A stretch of 64,000 nt of DNA from Streptomyces sp. NRRL F-5123 (GCF_000721495.1 NZ_JOHY01000047.1:1-64000); one strand, 5' to 3'; shown: positions 7,389 through 18,200, numbered from the stretch's first letter. Numbers and translations are program-made. The notes: a model not told the origin generated them from the letters alone.

Positions 7389-8456
7389 GTGAGTGAGACG
7401 GCGGAGACCGCAGGCACGACCGGCACGGCCGGTGCGGCGGAGGCGGCGCCGGGCGGCCAGGCCGGCGACTGGCTCATCTACCGCGGCACCGGCGAACCGC
7501 ACACCCGTATCGACGCGCTGCCCGACCCCCCGCCCTGGCGGGACTTCGACGGCGGCCCGCTCGTCGCGCCCGGCCCCGGCCCGGACAGTTCGTCGGCGCG
7601 CCGCCTCGGCGCCTTCCGCCACATGGCCGAGATGCACCGCCCCAGCCCCGAGGAGCTGGAGATGGTCAACGCGGCGCTCTACCTGCGCCGCCCGCTGCTG
7701 GTGACCGGCAGCCCCGGCTCGGGCAAGAGCACCCTGGCGCACGCCGTCGCGCACGAGCTGGGCCTCGGCCGGGTGCTGCACTGGCCGATCGTCAGCCGCA
7801 GCGCCCTCCAGGACGGGCTCTACCGCTACGACGCCATCGCCCGCCTCCAGGACACCCAGATCGCCGCCAACACCGGCACGGCCCCGCCCGGCGGCATCGG
7901 CAGCTACATCCGGCTCGGCCCGCTCGGCACCGCGCTGCTGCCGACCAGGAAGCCGCGCGTCCTGCTCATCGACGAGCTGGACAAGAGCGACATCGACCTG
8001 CCGAACGACCTGCTCAACGTCATGGAGGAGGGCGAGTTCGGCATCCCGGAGCTGGAGCGGCTCGCCGAGCGCGAACCGCATGTCGACGTCATGACCGACG
8101 ACGGCGCCAAGGTCACCGTGAGCGAGGGCAGGATCCGCTGCCACGCCTTCCCGTTCGTGATCCTCACCAGCAACGGGGAGCGGGATTTCCCGGCACCGCT
8201 GCTGCGCCGCTGCATCCACCTGGAGCTGGACCGCCCCGACCACCACCGGCTGTCCACCGTCGTCCGCGCCCACCTCGGCGACGAGGCGGCCGAGCTCGGC
8301 GAGGAGCTGGTCACCCGCTTCCTGGACCGCTCCCGCAGCGAGCTGCTGGCCACCGACCAGCTGCTCAACGCGATCTACCTCACCCACCATGCCGCGCCCC
8401 CCACCCGCTCCCGGCTCGCGGACATGCTCATCCAGCGGCTCGACCGGCCCAGGTGA
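7389..8456 (+). CDS. MoxR-type AAA+ ATPase of the VMAP system
   Basis: A 355-residue AAA+ ATPase: Walker A GSPGSGKS (residues 107-114), Walker B LLIDELDKS with Asp195/Glu196, sensor 1 in FVILTSNGERDFP, and arginine-finger region LLRRCIHLEL. An N-terminal extension of about 80 residues precedes the ATPase. MoxR proteins act as chaperone-like remodelers together with vWA proteins; here the vWA partner follows after 7 bases and the protease/VMAP protein precedes, giving the complete trio. The GTG start is the first reasonable one after the stop of the previous gene. Confidence 0.9.
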   Translation: MSETAETAGTTGTAGAAEAAPGGQAGDWLIYRGTGEPHTRIDALPDPPPWRDFDGGPLVAPGPGPDSSSARRLGAFRHMAEMHRPSPEELEMVNAALYLRRPLLVTGSPGSGKSTLAHAVAHELGLGRVLHWPIVSRSALQDGLYRYDAIARLQDTQIAANTGTAPPGGIGSYIRLGPLGTALLPTRKPRVLLIDELDKSDIDLPNDLLNVMEEGEFGIPELERLAEREPHVDVMTDDGAKVTVSEGRIRCHAFPFVILTSNGERDFPAPLLRRCIHLELDRPDHHRLSTVVRAHLGDEAAELGEELVTRFLDRSRSELLATDQLLNAIYLTHHAAPPTRSRLADMLIQRLDRPR

Positions 8457-8463
8457 GGCTGCC

Positions 8464-11400
8464 GTGGACGCCGAGCACGAGACCGCCGGGCCGCCCCCGC
8501 AGCCGCCGGGCCGGCCGCCCGAGCCGCCCGCCGGCACGGGCCCGCCCGGACCGGCCGACCCGGTCGCCGAGCTGGTCGGACGGCTGAGCGGCGCCGGCCT
8601 CGCACCGGGCCACGACGAGCTGGCCGACGCCCTGTGGCTGGCCCGCTGGTCCCAGCCCACCGCGCGCGAACCCGTCCCGCCGCCCGGACCCGTCGACCGG
8701 CCGCCGACCGGCGGGAGCAGCGCCGGCACCCCCGGCGACCTGCCGCAGGTGCCCGCCGACGGCAGCGACGGCGCCGGAAGCCGGCTCGCCCCGCCGGAGG
8801 ACGAGCCCCCCGGCACCCTGCAGCTCTACCCCGGCGGCGGCGACACCGGACGCGCCAGGACCGGGCCGGCGGGTCTGGCCGTCGCCGTGCCCGAGGCGCC
8901 CGCGCTGCCCCGGCTGCTCGAACTCCAGGCCGCACTGCGCCCGCTGCAGCGTTACCACACCCCGGCCCGCCCGCTGCGCAGCGTGCTCGACGAGTCCGCG
9001 ACCGCCGACCGCACGGCTCTGGCCGGCGGCCTGCTGCTGCCCGTCTTCCGCCCCGTGCGGCGCGGCAACGCCACCATGCAGCTGCTGATGGACGCGTCCT
9101 CGTCGATGTACGTGTGGGAGCGGATGCTGCGCGACCTCGGCGGCGTCTTCGAACGCCTCGGCGCCTTCCACGAGGTGCAGGTCCGCTACCTGCACGTCGG
9201 GCCCGAGGGCAGCCCCGCCGTCAGCCGGCACTTCGACCCCGAGCCCGCGGAAAGGCGCTCCGCCGAGCAGCTCGGAGACCCGACGGGACGCCGGATCACC
9301 CTGCTGGTGAGCGACTGCGTGGGCCCGCTGTGGCGTTCCGGCCAGGCGCACCGGCTGCTGCACCGGCTCGCCGCGTACGGGCCCGTCGCCGTGCTCCAGC
9401 CGCTGCCGACCCGGCTGTGGGCCCGCACCCGGCTGCCGGTGTCGTACGGGGTGCTGCACCGCGCCGAAGGGCCGCTGCCCGCGGCCGCGCTGCGCTTCTC
9501 GGCCGGCGCCGGGGGCTTCACCACCCCGCCCGTGGGCGACGCGCTGCCCGTGCCCGTACTGCCGCCCACCGCGCAGGCGCTCGGCGCATGGGCGCGGCTG
9601 CTGGCCGGGACGGGCGCCGGGGAGGTGCCCGCCGCGGTCGGCTGGGTGCGCTCCGACCAGCCCGCGAGCCCCGGCCGCCCGCGCCGCGCCGCGCCCGCGC
9701 CCGGCCCGCTCGTCGAGACCTTCCGCTCCTCCGCCTCGCCCGCCGCCTCGCACCTGGCCGTCTACCTCTCGGCGGCGCCGCTCTTCCTGCCCGTCATGCA
9801 GATCGTCCAGCGCACCATGCTGCCGCTGTCCGGCCCCGCCGAACTGGCCGAGGTGCTGCTCAGCGGGCTGGTGGTGCGCACCGACGGCGACGACCACCGG
9901 TGGTACGAGTTCGCGCCCGGCGTGCGCGACGAGCTGCTGCAGCCGCTCGGCAGGGACGAGGCCGCCCTGGTGCTCAAGCACTGCTCGGCGTACGTCGAGC
10001 AGCGCTTCGGCCGCGGCGGGCCCAACTTCCTCGCGATGGCCGTCAACCAGCTCACCGACGGGCCCGCCGACCCGGTCGCCGACGCCACCGTGGCCGCCGC
10101 CGCGCGCCGGGCCGCGCTCGCCGAGGGCGGCACCGCGGGCGCCGACGGCTCCCAGCCCTTCGCGGAAGTGGCCGCGCGGGTGCTGGAGCGCTTCGTCGCG
10201 CCGGACGGCACGGACGCCCCGCCTGCCTCCGCCGGCGCCGCGGGCGGCCGGCCCGGCACCGCGGGCCGTACCGGCGACAGCGCGGCGGCGCTGGCCGAGG
10301 CCAGGGAACTGGTCGCGGCCTTCCTGGCAGAGAACCTGGTGCAGAAGCTGATCGACGCGGTGGGGCTGCTGCGCACCGCGACCCGGCAGGAGCGCCGGCA
10401 CGCCACCGACCCCGAGCTGTGGAGCGAGTTCGCCGAGCAGCTCATCCGGCTGTGGCGGCTGCGCCGCAGCCCCTCGCTGCTGCGCGAGGCGCAGCAGGCC
10501 TCCGAGGTCGCCGCCGCGCACCCCGGCTCGGTCCGCGCCCGCGAGGTCCGCGCGTGGGTGCTGCGCGCGTCCGCCGACGACCGCACCGCGGTCGGCGACG
10601 TCCGCGGCGCGCTGGAGCAACTGCGCCGCGCCGACCGCGAGCTGACCGCCGTGTGCGCCGCCCCGGGCCTGGACACGAGCGGGGTGCTGCGCGCCACCCT
10701 GGAGCGGGTGCAGGTGCTGGAGAGCCAGTGGGAGCTGAGCGGCGACACCGCGCTCCTGGAGGAGACCGTCGGCATGCTGGAGGCGTTCGCGGACGCCTGG
10801 CCGCCCGCCGAGCCCCGCCCCAGCGAGCTGGCCATGGCCCACGGCCGGGCGCTGCTGCGGCTGGCCGGCGCCGCGCCGGACCGGGAGCGCGAGCAGGTGT
10901 GCGCCCAGCAGGCCGCGCAGTCCTTCGCGGCGGCGCTGGAGGAGCTGGAGCGGGCGGGCGCCGCGGCCTCCGCCGGTTCGGGCGCCTCAGGTTCCGCGGC
11001 CTCCGCCGGTTCCGCCGGCGGCTCCGGTGGTACGGAGGGTGCGGGCCCGGCGCCCGAGCGGGTCATCCGCACGCTGCTCGCGCTCGTCGATGCGCTGCTC
11101 GCGGCCGGCGGCCGCCTGCCCGAGGCGCAGCGGCACGTCGACCGGGCGCTCGGCCTCACCCGCGACCGGCTGCAGCGCGCCTCGATCTTCGCCCGCGCCG
11201 GCCGGATCCGCGCCGCCCGCTACGCCGAGGGCGGCCCGCCCGGCGAACTGGAGGCCGCCGCGGGCCGGTTTGCGGAGGCCTGCCGGCTCACCCCGCGCGA
11301 CCGGCCCGAATACAGCGACCTGGTCGCCGAGTGGGGCGCCGTCCTGCTGGACCGCTCCGGGCTCCCCGGCGGCGAGACCTTCGTCAACACCGCCGTGCAG

Positions 11401-11916
11401 GTGCTGCGCGAGTGCCGCACCGAGACCCCGGAGAGCGACCCGCGGCTGCCCTGGCGGCTGCTGATGCTCGGCCGGGCGCTCGTGCTCCGCTACACCGCGG
11501 AGCGCGACCTCGTCGACCTGCGGGAGGCGGAGTGGGTGCTCGGCCGCGCCGCGCAGCCCGCCGTCGAGCCCGCCCAGATCGCCCGCATCGCCTTCGAGTT
11601 GGGGCAGGTGCACCGGCTGGCCCACGCCTACACCGGGCGGGCCGAGCGCCTCGACCTCGCCGACGACGCCTACCGGCGCGCCGCCGAGGCCGCGGCGGGC
11701 GCCGCGGCCGCCGCCGCCGACCCACTGCCCATGGTGCGGCTGTCCGCGCAGGCGCATCATTGGCGTGGAGCGGTCAACGAGGCCGCGCACCGCAGGCGGG
11801 CCGCGACGGACGCGTACCGCTCCGCGGCGGGGTGGTGGCGCAGGCTGCCCGACGACGGCGGTGAGGCCGGCCGGCAGTCCGCGGCGCGGCTCGCGGCCCT
11901 GAGCAACGACGTCTGA
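8464..11916 (+). CDS. vWA/TPR protein (SAV_2336 N-terminal-related) of the VMAP system
   Basis: A 1150-residue protein. The N-terminal 140 residues are Pro-rich and low complexity. A vWA-like domain begins near residue 200 with the metal-site motif DASSS at 210-214 (in LLMDASSSMY) and continues to LLVSDCVGPLW and QPLPTRLWARTRLP, features of the SAV_2336 N-terminal family. The C-terminal half (about 600-1150) is helical with many Ala, Leu, Arg and Glu, consistent with tetratricopeptide-like repeats, interrupted near 840 by an Ala/Ser/Gly linker. I chose GTG 8464, which has AGGTGAGG upstream and follows the moxR stop by 7 bases. In the ternary-system model the vWA protein links the ATPase to the effector; that role is inferred here. 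Confidence 0.85.
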   Translation: MDAEHETAGPPPQPPGRPPEPPAGTGPPGPADPVAELVGRLSGAGLAPGHDELADALWLARWSQPTAREPVPPPGPVDRPPTGGSSAGTPGDLPQVPADGSDGAGSRLAPPEDEPPGTLQLYPGGGDTGRARTGPAGLAVAVPEAPALPRLLELQAALRPLQRYHTPARPLRSVLDESATADRTALAGGLLLPVFRPVRRGNATMQLLMDASSSMYVWERMLRDLGGVFERLGAFHEVQVRYLHVGPEGSPAVSRHFDPEPAERRSAEQLGDPTGRRITLLVSDCVGPLWRSGQAHRLLHRLAAYGPVAVLQPLPTRLWARTRLPVSYGVLHRAEGPLPAAALRFSAGAGGFTTPPVGDALPVPVLPPTAQALGAWARLLAGTGAGEVPAAVGWVRSDQPASPGRPRRAAPAPGPLVETFRSSASPAASHLAVYLSAAPLFLPVMQIVQRTMLPLSGPAELAEVLLSGLVVRTDGDDHRWYEFAPGVRDELLQPLGRDEAALVLKHCSAYVEQRFGRGGPNFLAMAVNQLTDGPADPVADATVAAAARRAALAEGGTAGADGSQPFAEVAARVLERFVAPDGTDAPPASAGAAGGRPGTAGRTGDSAAALAEARELVAAFLAENLVQKLIDAVGLLRTATRQERRHATDPELWSEFAEQLIRLWRLRRSPSLLREAQQASEVAAAHPGSVRAREVRAWVLRASADDRTAVGDVRGALEQLRRADRELTAVCAAPGLDTSGVLRATLERVQVLESQWELSGDTALLEETVGMLEAFADAWPPAEPRPSELAMAHGRALLRLAGAAPDREREQVCAQQAAQSFAAALEELERAGAAASAGSGASGSAASAGSAGGSGGTEGAGPAPERVIRTLLALVDALLAAGGRLPEAQRHVDRALGLTRDRLQRASIFARAGRIRAARYAEGGPPGELEAAAGRFAEACRLTPRDRPEYSDLVAEWGAVLLDRSGLPGGETFVNTAVQVLRECRTETPESDPRLPWRLLMLGRALVLRYTAERDLVDLREAEWVLGRAAQPAVEPAQIARIAFELGQVHRLAHAYTGRAERLDLADDAYRRAAEAAAGAAAAAADPLPMVRLSAQAHHWRGAVNEAAHRRRAATDAYRSAAGWWRRLPDDGGEAGRQSAARLAALSNDV

Positions 11917-11947
11917 AACCGACTCAACCCCCCGACGGAGGGCCGCG

Positions 11948-12151
11948 ATGCACACCGACCGGCACGACCCCGACCCCGCCCCCGACGTCCTCGCCCTCGA
12001 CCTGGAGTCCCTCCGCACGGTCGACCACCCCGTGCTCGCCGCCCTGGTGGAGGACCTGCGCGAACGCGTCGCCGCCCCCGGCGGCGGGGCGCTGTGGGGA
12101 TTCGACAACGGGGGAAGCGGAACCGACGGGTTCTCGCACGCGAAGTCCTGA
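11948..12151 (+). CDS. fxsA: FxsA-like RiPP precursor peptide with non-canonical C-terminus
   Basis: A 67-residue peptide lying 31 bases after the vWA gene and upstream of fxsB. The leader (residues 8-40) is acidic and helical (LALDLESLRTVDHPVLAALV), as in FxsA-family precursors. The family is named for a C-terminal FxSxx-COOH motif that FxsB crosslinks. Here the end reads LWGFDNGG (49-56) and continues for 11 residues to DGFSHAKS-stop, so the strict FxSxx ending is absent. Both F52-D-N54 and F62-S-H64 fit the aromatic-X-X form of three-residue cyclophanes. The ATG has a strong ribosome binding site (GACGGAGGG). Precursor identity rests on position, leader and length; the modified residues are unknown. 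Confidence 0.75.
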   Translation: MHTDRHDPDPAPDVLALDLESLRTVDHPVLAALVEDLRERVAAPGGGALWGFDNGGSGTDGFSHAKS

Positions 12152-12386
12152 CGCGTGAGGTGACCGCGCCGGGCACACACCTCCAGCCACCCGAGAGCCC
12201 ACCGCCCTCCCGGCGCGCCACGAAGCACCTCCGGCGCACATTGCCCGCCCGAGGACACGCTTAACAGGACGGACGTCGCTGCCTTACGGCCAAAAGCCGT
12301 GCCGGGCGTTTGCGGCGGGCGGCGCGGTGGGAATCACCGCGGGGCCTACGGGGCCCGACAGGCCCCAGCGGACGGGGAGGCGGAGA

Positions 12387-13607
12387 GTGGCGCAGCAGGC
12401 GACGGGGAAAGAGCCGCGGGCCGGTGACGCGGCCGTGCCGCGCCCGACGGCCGTGCCGATACGGCAGTTCATCCTCAAGGCACACAGCCGGTGCAACCTC
12501 GCCTGCACCTACTGCTACCTGTACGCGGGTCCCGACCACGGCTGGCGCGAGCGTCCCCGGCAGCCCACCGCCGGTGTCGTGCGGCGCACCGCGGAACGCA
12601 TCGCCGAGCACGCCGCCGCGCACGGGCTGCGCGAGGTCTCCGTCGTCCTGCACGGCGGCGAACCGCTGCTGGCCGGTGCCGACCGGCTGGCAGCCGACGT
12701 CGAGCTCATCCGCCGCACGGTGCCCGCGACCGTCCACGCCGGCGTCCAGACGAACGCCACCCTGCTGACCAGGGACACCGTCAGCACGCTGGCCGCCGCG
12801 CGGATAGGCGTGGGGGTCAGCCTCGACGGAGGGCGCGCGGCCCACAACTCCGCGCGGGTCGACCACGCCGGGCGGCCCGGCTGGCCCGCCGCGGCCGCCG
12901 GGCTGCGGCTGCTCGCCGAGACCGCGCCCGAGGCGTACGCCGGTGTGCTGAGCGTCGTGGACCTGCGGCACGACCCGGTCGAGGTCTACGACTCGCTGCT
13001 GGACTTCGCGCCGCCCGCGATCGACCTGCTGCTGCCGCACGGCAACTGGTCCGCCCCGCCCCCGGGGCTCCCCGCGCCGCCCGGCGACCCCGCCCCGTAC
13101 GGCCGCTGGCTGACCGCCGTCTTCGACCGCTGGTGGCAGGCCGACCGGCGCCGCACCCGGGTGCGGCTGTTCGAGGAGTGCGTCGCGCTGCTGCTCGGGG
13201 TGCCCGCCGCCATCGAGCGGCTGGGGCTCCAGCCCTTCACCGCCGTCGTCGTCGAGACCGACGGCAGCATCGAGCAGGTCGACTCGCTCAAGTCCGCGTA
13301 CGAGGGCGCCGCCGCCACCGGCATGGACGTCTTCCGGCACAGCTTCGACGACGTCCTCGCCCACCCGGGAGTCGCCGCCCGCCAGGCGGGTCTGGCCGCT
13401 CTCGGCCCGGCCTGCCGGGCCTGCCCGCTGGTGACCGTCTGCGGAGGCGGCCACTACGCCCACCGCTACCTGGCCGGCGAGGGGTTCCGCAACCCCTCCG
13501 TCTACTGCGCCGACCTCGCGTTCCTGATCCGCCACATAGGCGCCCGGCTCGCCGCGGCGGCGGGCGCCGGATCCGGCGGCCACGCCCCCCGGGAGACAGT
13601 CCGGTGA
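12387..13607 (+). CDS. fxsB: FxsB-family radical SAM/SPASM cyclophane-forming peptide maturase
   Basis: A 406-residue radical SAM enzyme. C36, C40 and C43 in RCNLACTYCYLY form the CxxxCxxC [4Fe-4S] site; LHGGEPLLAG follows as the SAM-binding region. The C-terminus carries the SPASM-like cysteines in CRACPLVTVCGGGHYAHRY and a last Cys near VYCAD for auxiliary clusters. FxsB enzymes link an aromatic ring to the beta-carbon of the residue two positions later, giving strained three-residue cyclophanes. I prefer GTG 12387, preceded by GGGGAGGCGG, over an upstream in-frame GTG at 12327 with no ribosome site. Its stop overlaps the next start by 4 bases (GTGA), so the two are co-translated. The 235 bases between fxsA and fxsB contain no clear gene. 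Confidence 0.93.
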   Translation: MAQQATGKEPRAGDAAVPRPTAVPIRQFILKAHSRCNLACTYCYLYAGPDHGWRERPRQPTAGVVRRTAERIAEHAAAHGLREVSVVLHGGEPLLAGADRLAADVELIRRTVPATVHAGVQTNATLLTRDTVSTLAAARIGVGVSLDGGRAAHNSARVDHAGRPGWPAAAAGLRLLAETAPEAYAGVLSVVDLRHDPVEVYDSLLDFAPPAIDLLLPHGNWSAPPPGLPAPPGDPAPYGRWLTAVFDRWWQADRRRTRVRLFEECVALLLGVPAAIERLGLQPFTAVVVETDGSIEQVDSLKSAYEGAAATGMDVFRHSFDDVLAHPGVAARQAGLAALGPACRACPLVTVCGGGHYAHRYLAGEGFRNPSVYCADLAFLIRHIGARLAAAAGAGSGGHAPRETVR

Positions 13608-15073
13608 ACGTACCCGATGCCCTGCTCCGCACCCTCGGCAGCACCGGTGGCGACGCCGCCGCGCTGGACATGCTCGTGGCCGGGCAGCGTCGCCGCCGGC
13701 GGCTGACGCTGCGCGCGCTGCTCGACGCCGTCGCCGAGGCCCCGCCGTCCGTGCTGCCGCCCGCCGCCGCGGCCCGCGTCCTGGCCGACTGGCGGCTGCT
13801 GGCCGCCGCCGAGCGGGCCGACCCGGCAGCCGCCCGCCGCGTCGTCGACTACCCGCTGACCGGTGCCTGGGCCGAACGCGCCCTGCGCGCGCTGACGCGG
13901 CCGGAGCCGCCGGCCGTCGCGGAGGCCGGACCTGGAGCGGGCTCCGGCTCCGCGGCCGGTACGGGGCCCGCCCCCGCCGTCGCGCTCGCCCACCTCGGCG
14001 CGCTCGCCGCCGCCGCTGCCGCGCTCGCCGGGCTGCGCTTCACCGCCGACGTGGCGACCCGCAACGGCGAGCTGGTGCTGCCCACGCTGGGAAGCTGCGC
14101 CGCCGGTGACGGGGACGCCGCGGTACGGGTGACGGGCGAGGGCAGCCGGCTGTGGCTGCACGTGCCGCCCGCCGGGCGGAGCGGCGGGGACGCCTGCGCC
14201 GGGCACGACGCGCCGCATCCGGGCAGGGCCGCGGCCGCGGCGGGGCGGGTGGAGGTACGGCGGGGTCCGGACGGGGTGTGGCGCTCCGCCGCCGCGGCCT
14301 GGCGGCCGATCAGGGCGCTGTGGAGCCCGGCAGGCCGGCCGGTGCTGGTCGACGACACCGACCCGTACCGCGACGAGGAGGACGGCCCGAACCCGTACGG
14401 CATGTCCGCCTCCGGCCTGCTCGACCCGGACCGGTACGCCCGCTGGCGCACCGCCTGGCAGGACGCCCGGCCGTGGCTGCGGCTCGGTGGCGCAGGCCGC
14501 GTCCTGGAGGCCGACGTGCTGCTCGACTGCCTGGTGCCGCTGGCGGGCTCGCCCACCGCGCGCTCCAGCGCGACCCGCAGCGACGCCTTCGGTGCCGTGC
14601 TCAGCAGCGTTCCGCGCAGCGGCCTGGAACTGGCCGGCACGATCGTCCACGAGCTCCAGCACACCAAGCTGCTGGCCCTGACCGAGCTGACCGTGCTGCA
14701 CACCGCGGGTGACGAGCCCCGCTACTGGGCCCCCTGGCGCTCCGATCCGCGCCCCTTCGACGGGCTCTTCCAGGGGGCCTACGCCCACCTCGCGCTCGCC
14801 GACTTCCACCAGCGCGTCGCGCTGAGCGGCGCGCCGCCCGCCGTCCGGGACGCCGCGTGGGCCGACCACTGCCGCTGCCGCCAGCAGGTGGAGGCCGCGC
14901 TGCCGCAGCTGCTCGGCTCCAGCCGGCTCACCCCGCAGGGCCGCACCCTGGTCACCGCGATGGCCGCGCACCACGCCCGGCTCAAGGACCACGCCCCGCC
15001 GGACGGCCATCTGGCGCGGGCCACCTCCTACGTCGAGACCGCCCGCGTCATGTGGCGCCGCCAGGCCTCCTGA
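13604..15073 (+). CDS. HExxH-motif protein of the Fxs cluster (alpha-ketoglutarate-HExxH peptide hydroxylase type)
   Basis: A 489-residue protein translated from GTG overlapping the fxsB stop. The diagnostic motif is IVHELQH with His349-Glu-Leu-Gln-His353, in the helix LAGTIVHELQHTKLLALTEL. Proteins of this family accompany FxsB and were first described simply as HExxH proteins; related ones are now annotated as alpha-ketoglutarate-dependent peptide beta-hydroxylases, where the two His bind iron rather than zinc. Whether this one hydroxylates the FxsA core, acts as a peptidase, or both, cannot be read from sequence. The N-terminal 120 residues are Ala-rich and variable. The protein is soluble, with no signal peptide. 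Confidence 0.8.
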   Translation: MNVPDALLRTLGSTGGDAAALDMLVAGQRRRRRLTLRALLDAVAEAPPSVLPPAAAARVLADWRLLAAAERADPAAARRVVDYPLTGAWAERALRALTRPEPPAVAEAGPGAGSGSAAGTGPAPAVALAHLGALAAAAAALAGLRFTADVATRNGELVLPTLGSCAAGDGDAAVRVTGEGSRLWLHVPPAGRSGGDACAGHDAPHPGRAAAAAGRVEVRRGPDGVWRSAAAAWRPIRALWSPAGRPVLVDDTDPYRDEEDGPNPYGMSASGLLDPDRYARWRTAWQDARPWLRLGGAGRVLEADVLLDCLVPLAGSPTARSSATRSDAFGAVLSSVPRSGLELAGTIVHELQHTKLLALTELTVLHTAGDEPRYWAPWRSDPRPFDGLFQGAYAHLALADFHQRVALSGAPPAVRDAAWADHCRCRQQVEAALPQLLGSSRLTPQGRTLVTAMAAHHARLKDHAPPDGHLARATSYVETARVMWRRQAS

Positions 15074-15272
15074 CGCCGCGGGACACCGCCGCACCACCCG
15101 TCGGCGCACCGGACTCCCCGGGCCGGTGAGCGGACGGCGGCCCGAAGTGACCGGAACGCCCCCGAAACGGCATGACGTCGCGTCAACGGGGGATCAATCA
15201 GTGTAGTTTCTGGCCCAGGCCGCCTGGCGGCCCGTCAGGACGGCGCATGCACCACACGAGGGAGACGGTCCA

Positions 15273-18200
15273 ATGCCCGCAGGGCGCAGCACCGCGGCGG
15301 CACTCGCACGCGGACCGGTGACGATCAGCTTCGCGGGATACAACCGGGCCTGGGCCTCCTGGATCGCCAGCAGGCTGGAGAAGCACGGCGTGCGGGCCGT
15401 CCTCCAGCGTCTCGACGTCACCCCCGACAGCAGCATCGAGGAGGCCCTGAGCGACCTGCTGCTGTCCGAGGGCCGCGTCCTGATCGTGCTGTCGGAGTGG
15501 TACTTCCGCCTCGGCCCGCGCACCCACGACGAGTGGAACGCCGCGCTGCGCCGCGTCGTCCCGCAGAACAGCGAGCGTTTCGCCGCCGTGTCGGTGACCT
15601 CCGCCGCGCTGCCCAGCGCCGTCGCCGCCCTCGGCGCCGCCGACCTGTGGAACCTGGGCGCCACCGAGGCCGAGCGCAGGCTGCTGGCCCGGCTCGGCAT
15701 CACCCCCGTGCGGGCCGCCTCCAACGACACCATCGGCGGTGTCGGCGGCCCGCGCTTCCCGCTGGAGCAGCCCGAGGTCTACGGCGGGGTGCCGCGCCGC
15801 AACACCCGCTTCACCGGCCGCGAGGAACTCCTCGGCGAGCTGCACACCACCCTCCAGCAGGCCGCCCCCGGAGCCGCCGTCGTCACCCTCTACGGCCTGT
15901 CCGGTGTCGGCAAGACGCACATCGCGACCGAATACGTCCACCGCTTCCAGACCGAGTACGACGCCGTGTGGTGGGTGCGGGCGGCCGAGCGCGGCACGCT
16001 GCGCGAGAAGCTGGCCGGGCTCGCGCCCGCGCTCGGCCTGGTCACGGGACGGGAGTACGGCGAGCGGCTGCGCGCGGTGCGCGACGCGCTGCGCCGCGGG
16101 GAGCCGTACGGGCGCTGGCTGGTCGTCCTGGACGGCGCCGACCAGCCCGACGACGTCTACGACCTGGTCCCGTCCGGCCCCGGGCACGTCCTGATCACCT
16201 CGCAGAACCGCGAGTGGGGCGAGCACAACAGCTCGCTCATCGAGGTGCCGGTCTACGACCGGGTGGAGTCGGTGGCCTTCGTACGCCGCCGCGCACCGCG
16301 GCTCGACGAGGCCGAGGCCGACCGGCTCGCCCACGCGCTCGGCGACCTCGCGCTCGCCCTGGACCAGAACGCGGGCGCGCTCAACGACTCCAACACCCCC
16401 GTCGACGAGTACATCGGGCTGCTGCGCCGCGGCGCGGACGTCGAGCCGGGCCTCAAGGTCGCCGCGGACTTCCAGATGACCTACTACACGGCCTTCTCGA
16501 TACTGCTCAACCGGCTGCGCGAGGACAAGCCCGAGACCGTCGACCTGCTGCGGCTGTGCGTCTTCTTCGCCCCCGGCCCGATCCCGGTGCGGCTGCTGCG
16601 CGAGATGCAGATCCGCGACGTCCCCGAGAAGCTCGCCGGGCTGCTCGGCGACTCGGTGCTGTGGAACAACGCGATCGACAAGCTCGCGCAGTGGTCCGTC
16701 ATCCAGGTCGACCCGCAGGAGACCGCCGCCGAGGAGGGCGTCGGCACCAATGAGGTCGTCCAGATGCACCGGCTGGTCCACCAGGCCGTCCGCGCCGAGA
16801 TGCCGCAGGACGAGCAGAGCGACTACTCCCGGGTGGTCCGCAAGATCCTCGCCGCCGCCGACCCCGCCCGCCCGACCGACACCCGGCTGTGGCCGCGCTA
16901 CGCCGAGATCGTGCCGCACCTGGAGGCCTCCGGCGCGCTCGCGAGCACCAACCCGGAGATCCAGTCCATGGTGCTCAACTGCCTGTACTACCTCTACCTG
17001 TCCGGTGAGTACCGCACCGGCCTGCAGATCGCCGAGGCCGCCGCCGAGGAGTGGCCCCGGCTGCTGCCCGCCGGCCACCCCAGACTCTGGGACCTGATCC
17101 ACAACCAGACCAACCTGATGCGTGCCACCGGGGACATCCGCGCCACCGAGGCCATCGACCGCGACGCGTACGACCGGCTGCGGGAGGAGCGCGGCGACCG
17201 CGACCTGCTGGTGCTGCGCGCCGCCGGGAACCTGTCCGCCGACCTGCGCAGCCTCGCCCAGTACGAGGAGGCCCTGCGCCTGCTGGAGTTCGCACGCGAC
17301 GGCTACCGCGCGCTGGTCGGGGTACGCGACCCGCGCACCCTCAACGTGCAGAACAACATCGCCCTCACCTACCGCCTGCTCGGCCGTTACGATCAGGCCC
17401 TGCGGCTGGACCAGGAGACCATGGAGGCGCGCCGCGAGCTGCTGCGCGAGCGCCACAACTGGACGCTCTCCTCCGAGAACTCCTTCGCCCACGACCTGCG
17501 CCTGCTGGGCCGCTACGAGCAGGCCACGTCCGTGCAGGAGCGCAACTGCGAGGTGCACCGCACGGTGCTCGGCGCCGACAACCCGCAGACGCTGCGCGCC
17601 GAGCACAACCTCTCCCAGTGCTACTACCGCGGCGGTGACCGCCCGCGCGCCGCCACCCTGATGGCGGGGCTGCTGGAGCGCTGCGAGCGCGTCCTCGGCG
17701 ACACCGACCCGCTCACGCTGCGCGTGAAGGCCAGCTACTCCGCCTTCGAGCGCGAGCACGGCGACCTCGACCGGGCCCGCGAGATGGGCGAGGCCGTACT
17801 GCGGGAGTACCGCATCCAGCTCGGCGAGCAGCATCCGTACACCGCGGGCATCCTCGGCAACCACGGACTGATCCTGCGGGCCGCGGGCGAGCGCCAGCAG
17901 TCGCAGCTGGCGATCGAGGGCGCGCTCGTGACGATGACCGCCGCGGTCGGCGACGACCACCCCTGGACGCTGGGCTGCGCAATGAACGCCACCGCTGCCC
18001 GCAACTTCGCCGGCGACCCCGAGGGCGCCGCCGACCTGGCGCGGCGCACCGCCGACCGCGCCACCGCGGCGCTCGGCAAGGAGCATCCGCTGACACTGTC
18101 CTGCCGGATCGCGCTGGCCACCGACCTGCGCAACCTGCGCCGCCGCCCCGAGGCCGACAAGGTCGAGGAGGAAGCCCTGGCCATCCTGTCGAGCACCCTC

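Noticed and set aside
8464..11916. Overlapping plus- and minus-strand frames of up to 1076 codons within the vWA gene
   Set aside because: They are Arg/Pro/Ala- or Gly/Gln-rich shadows of the vWA/TPR protein.
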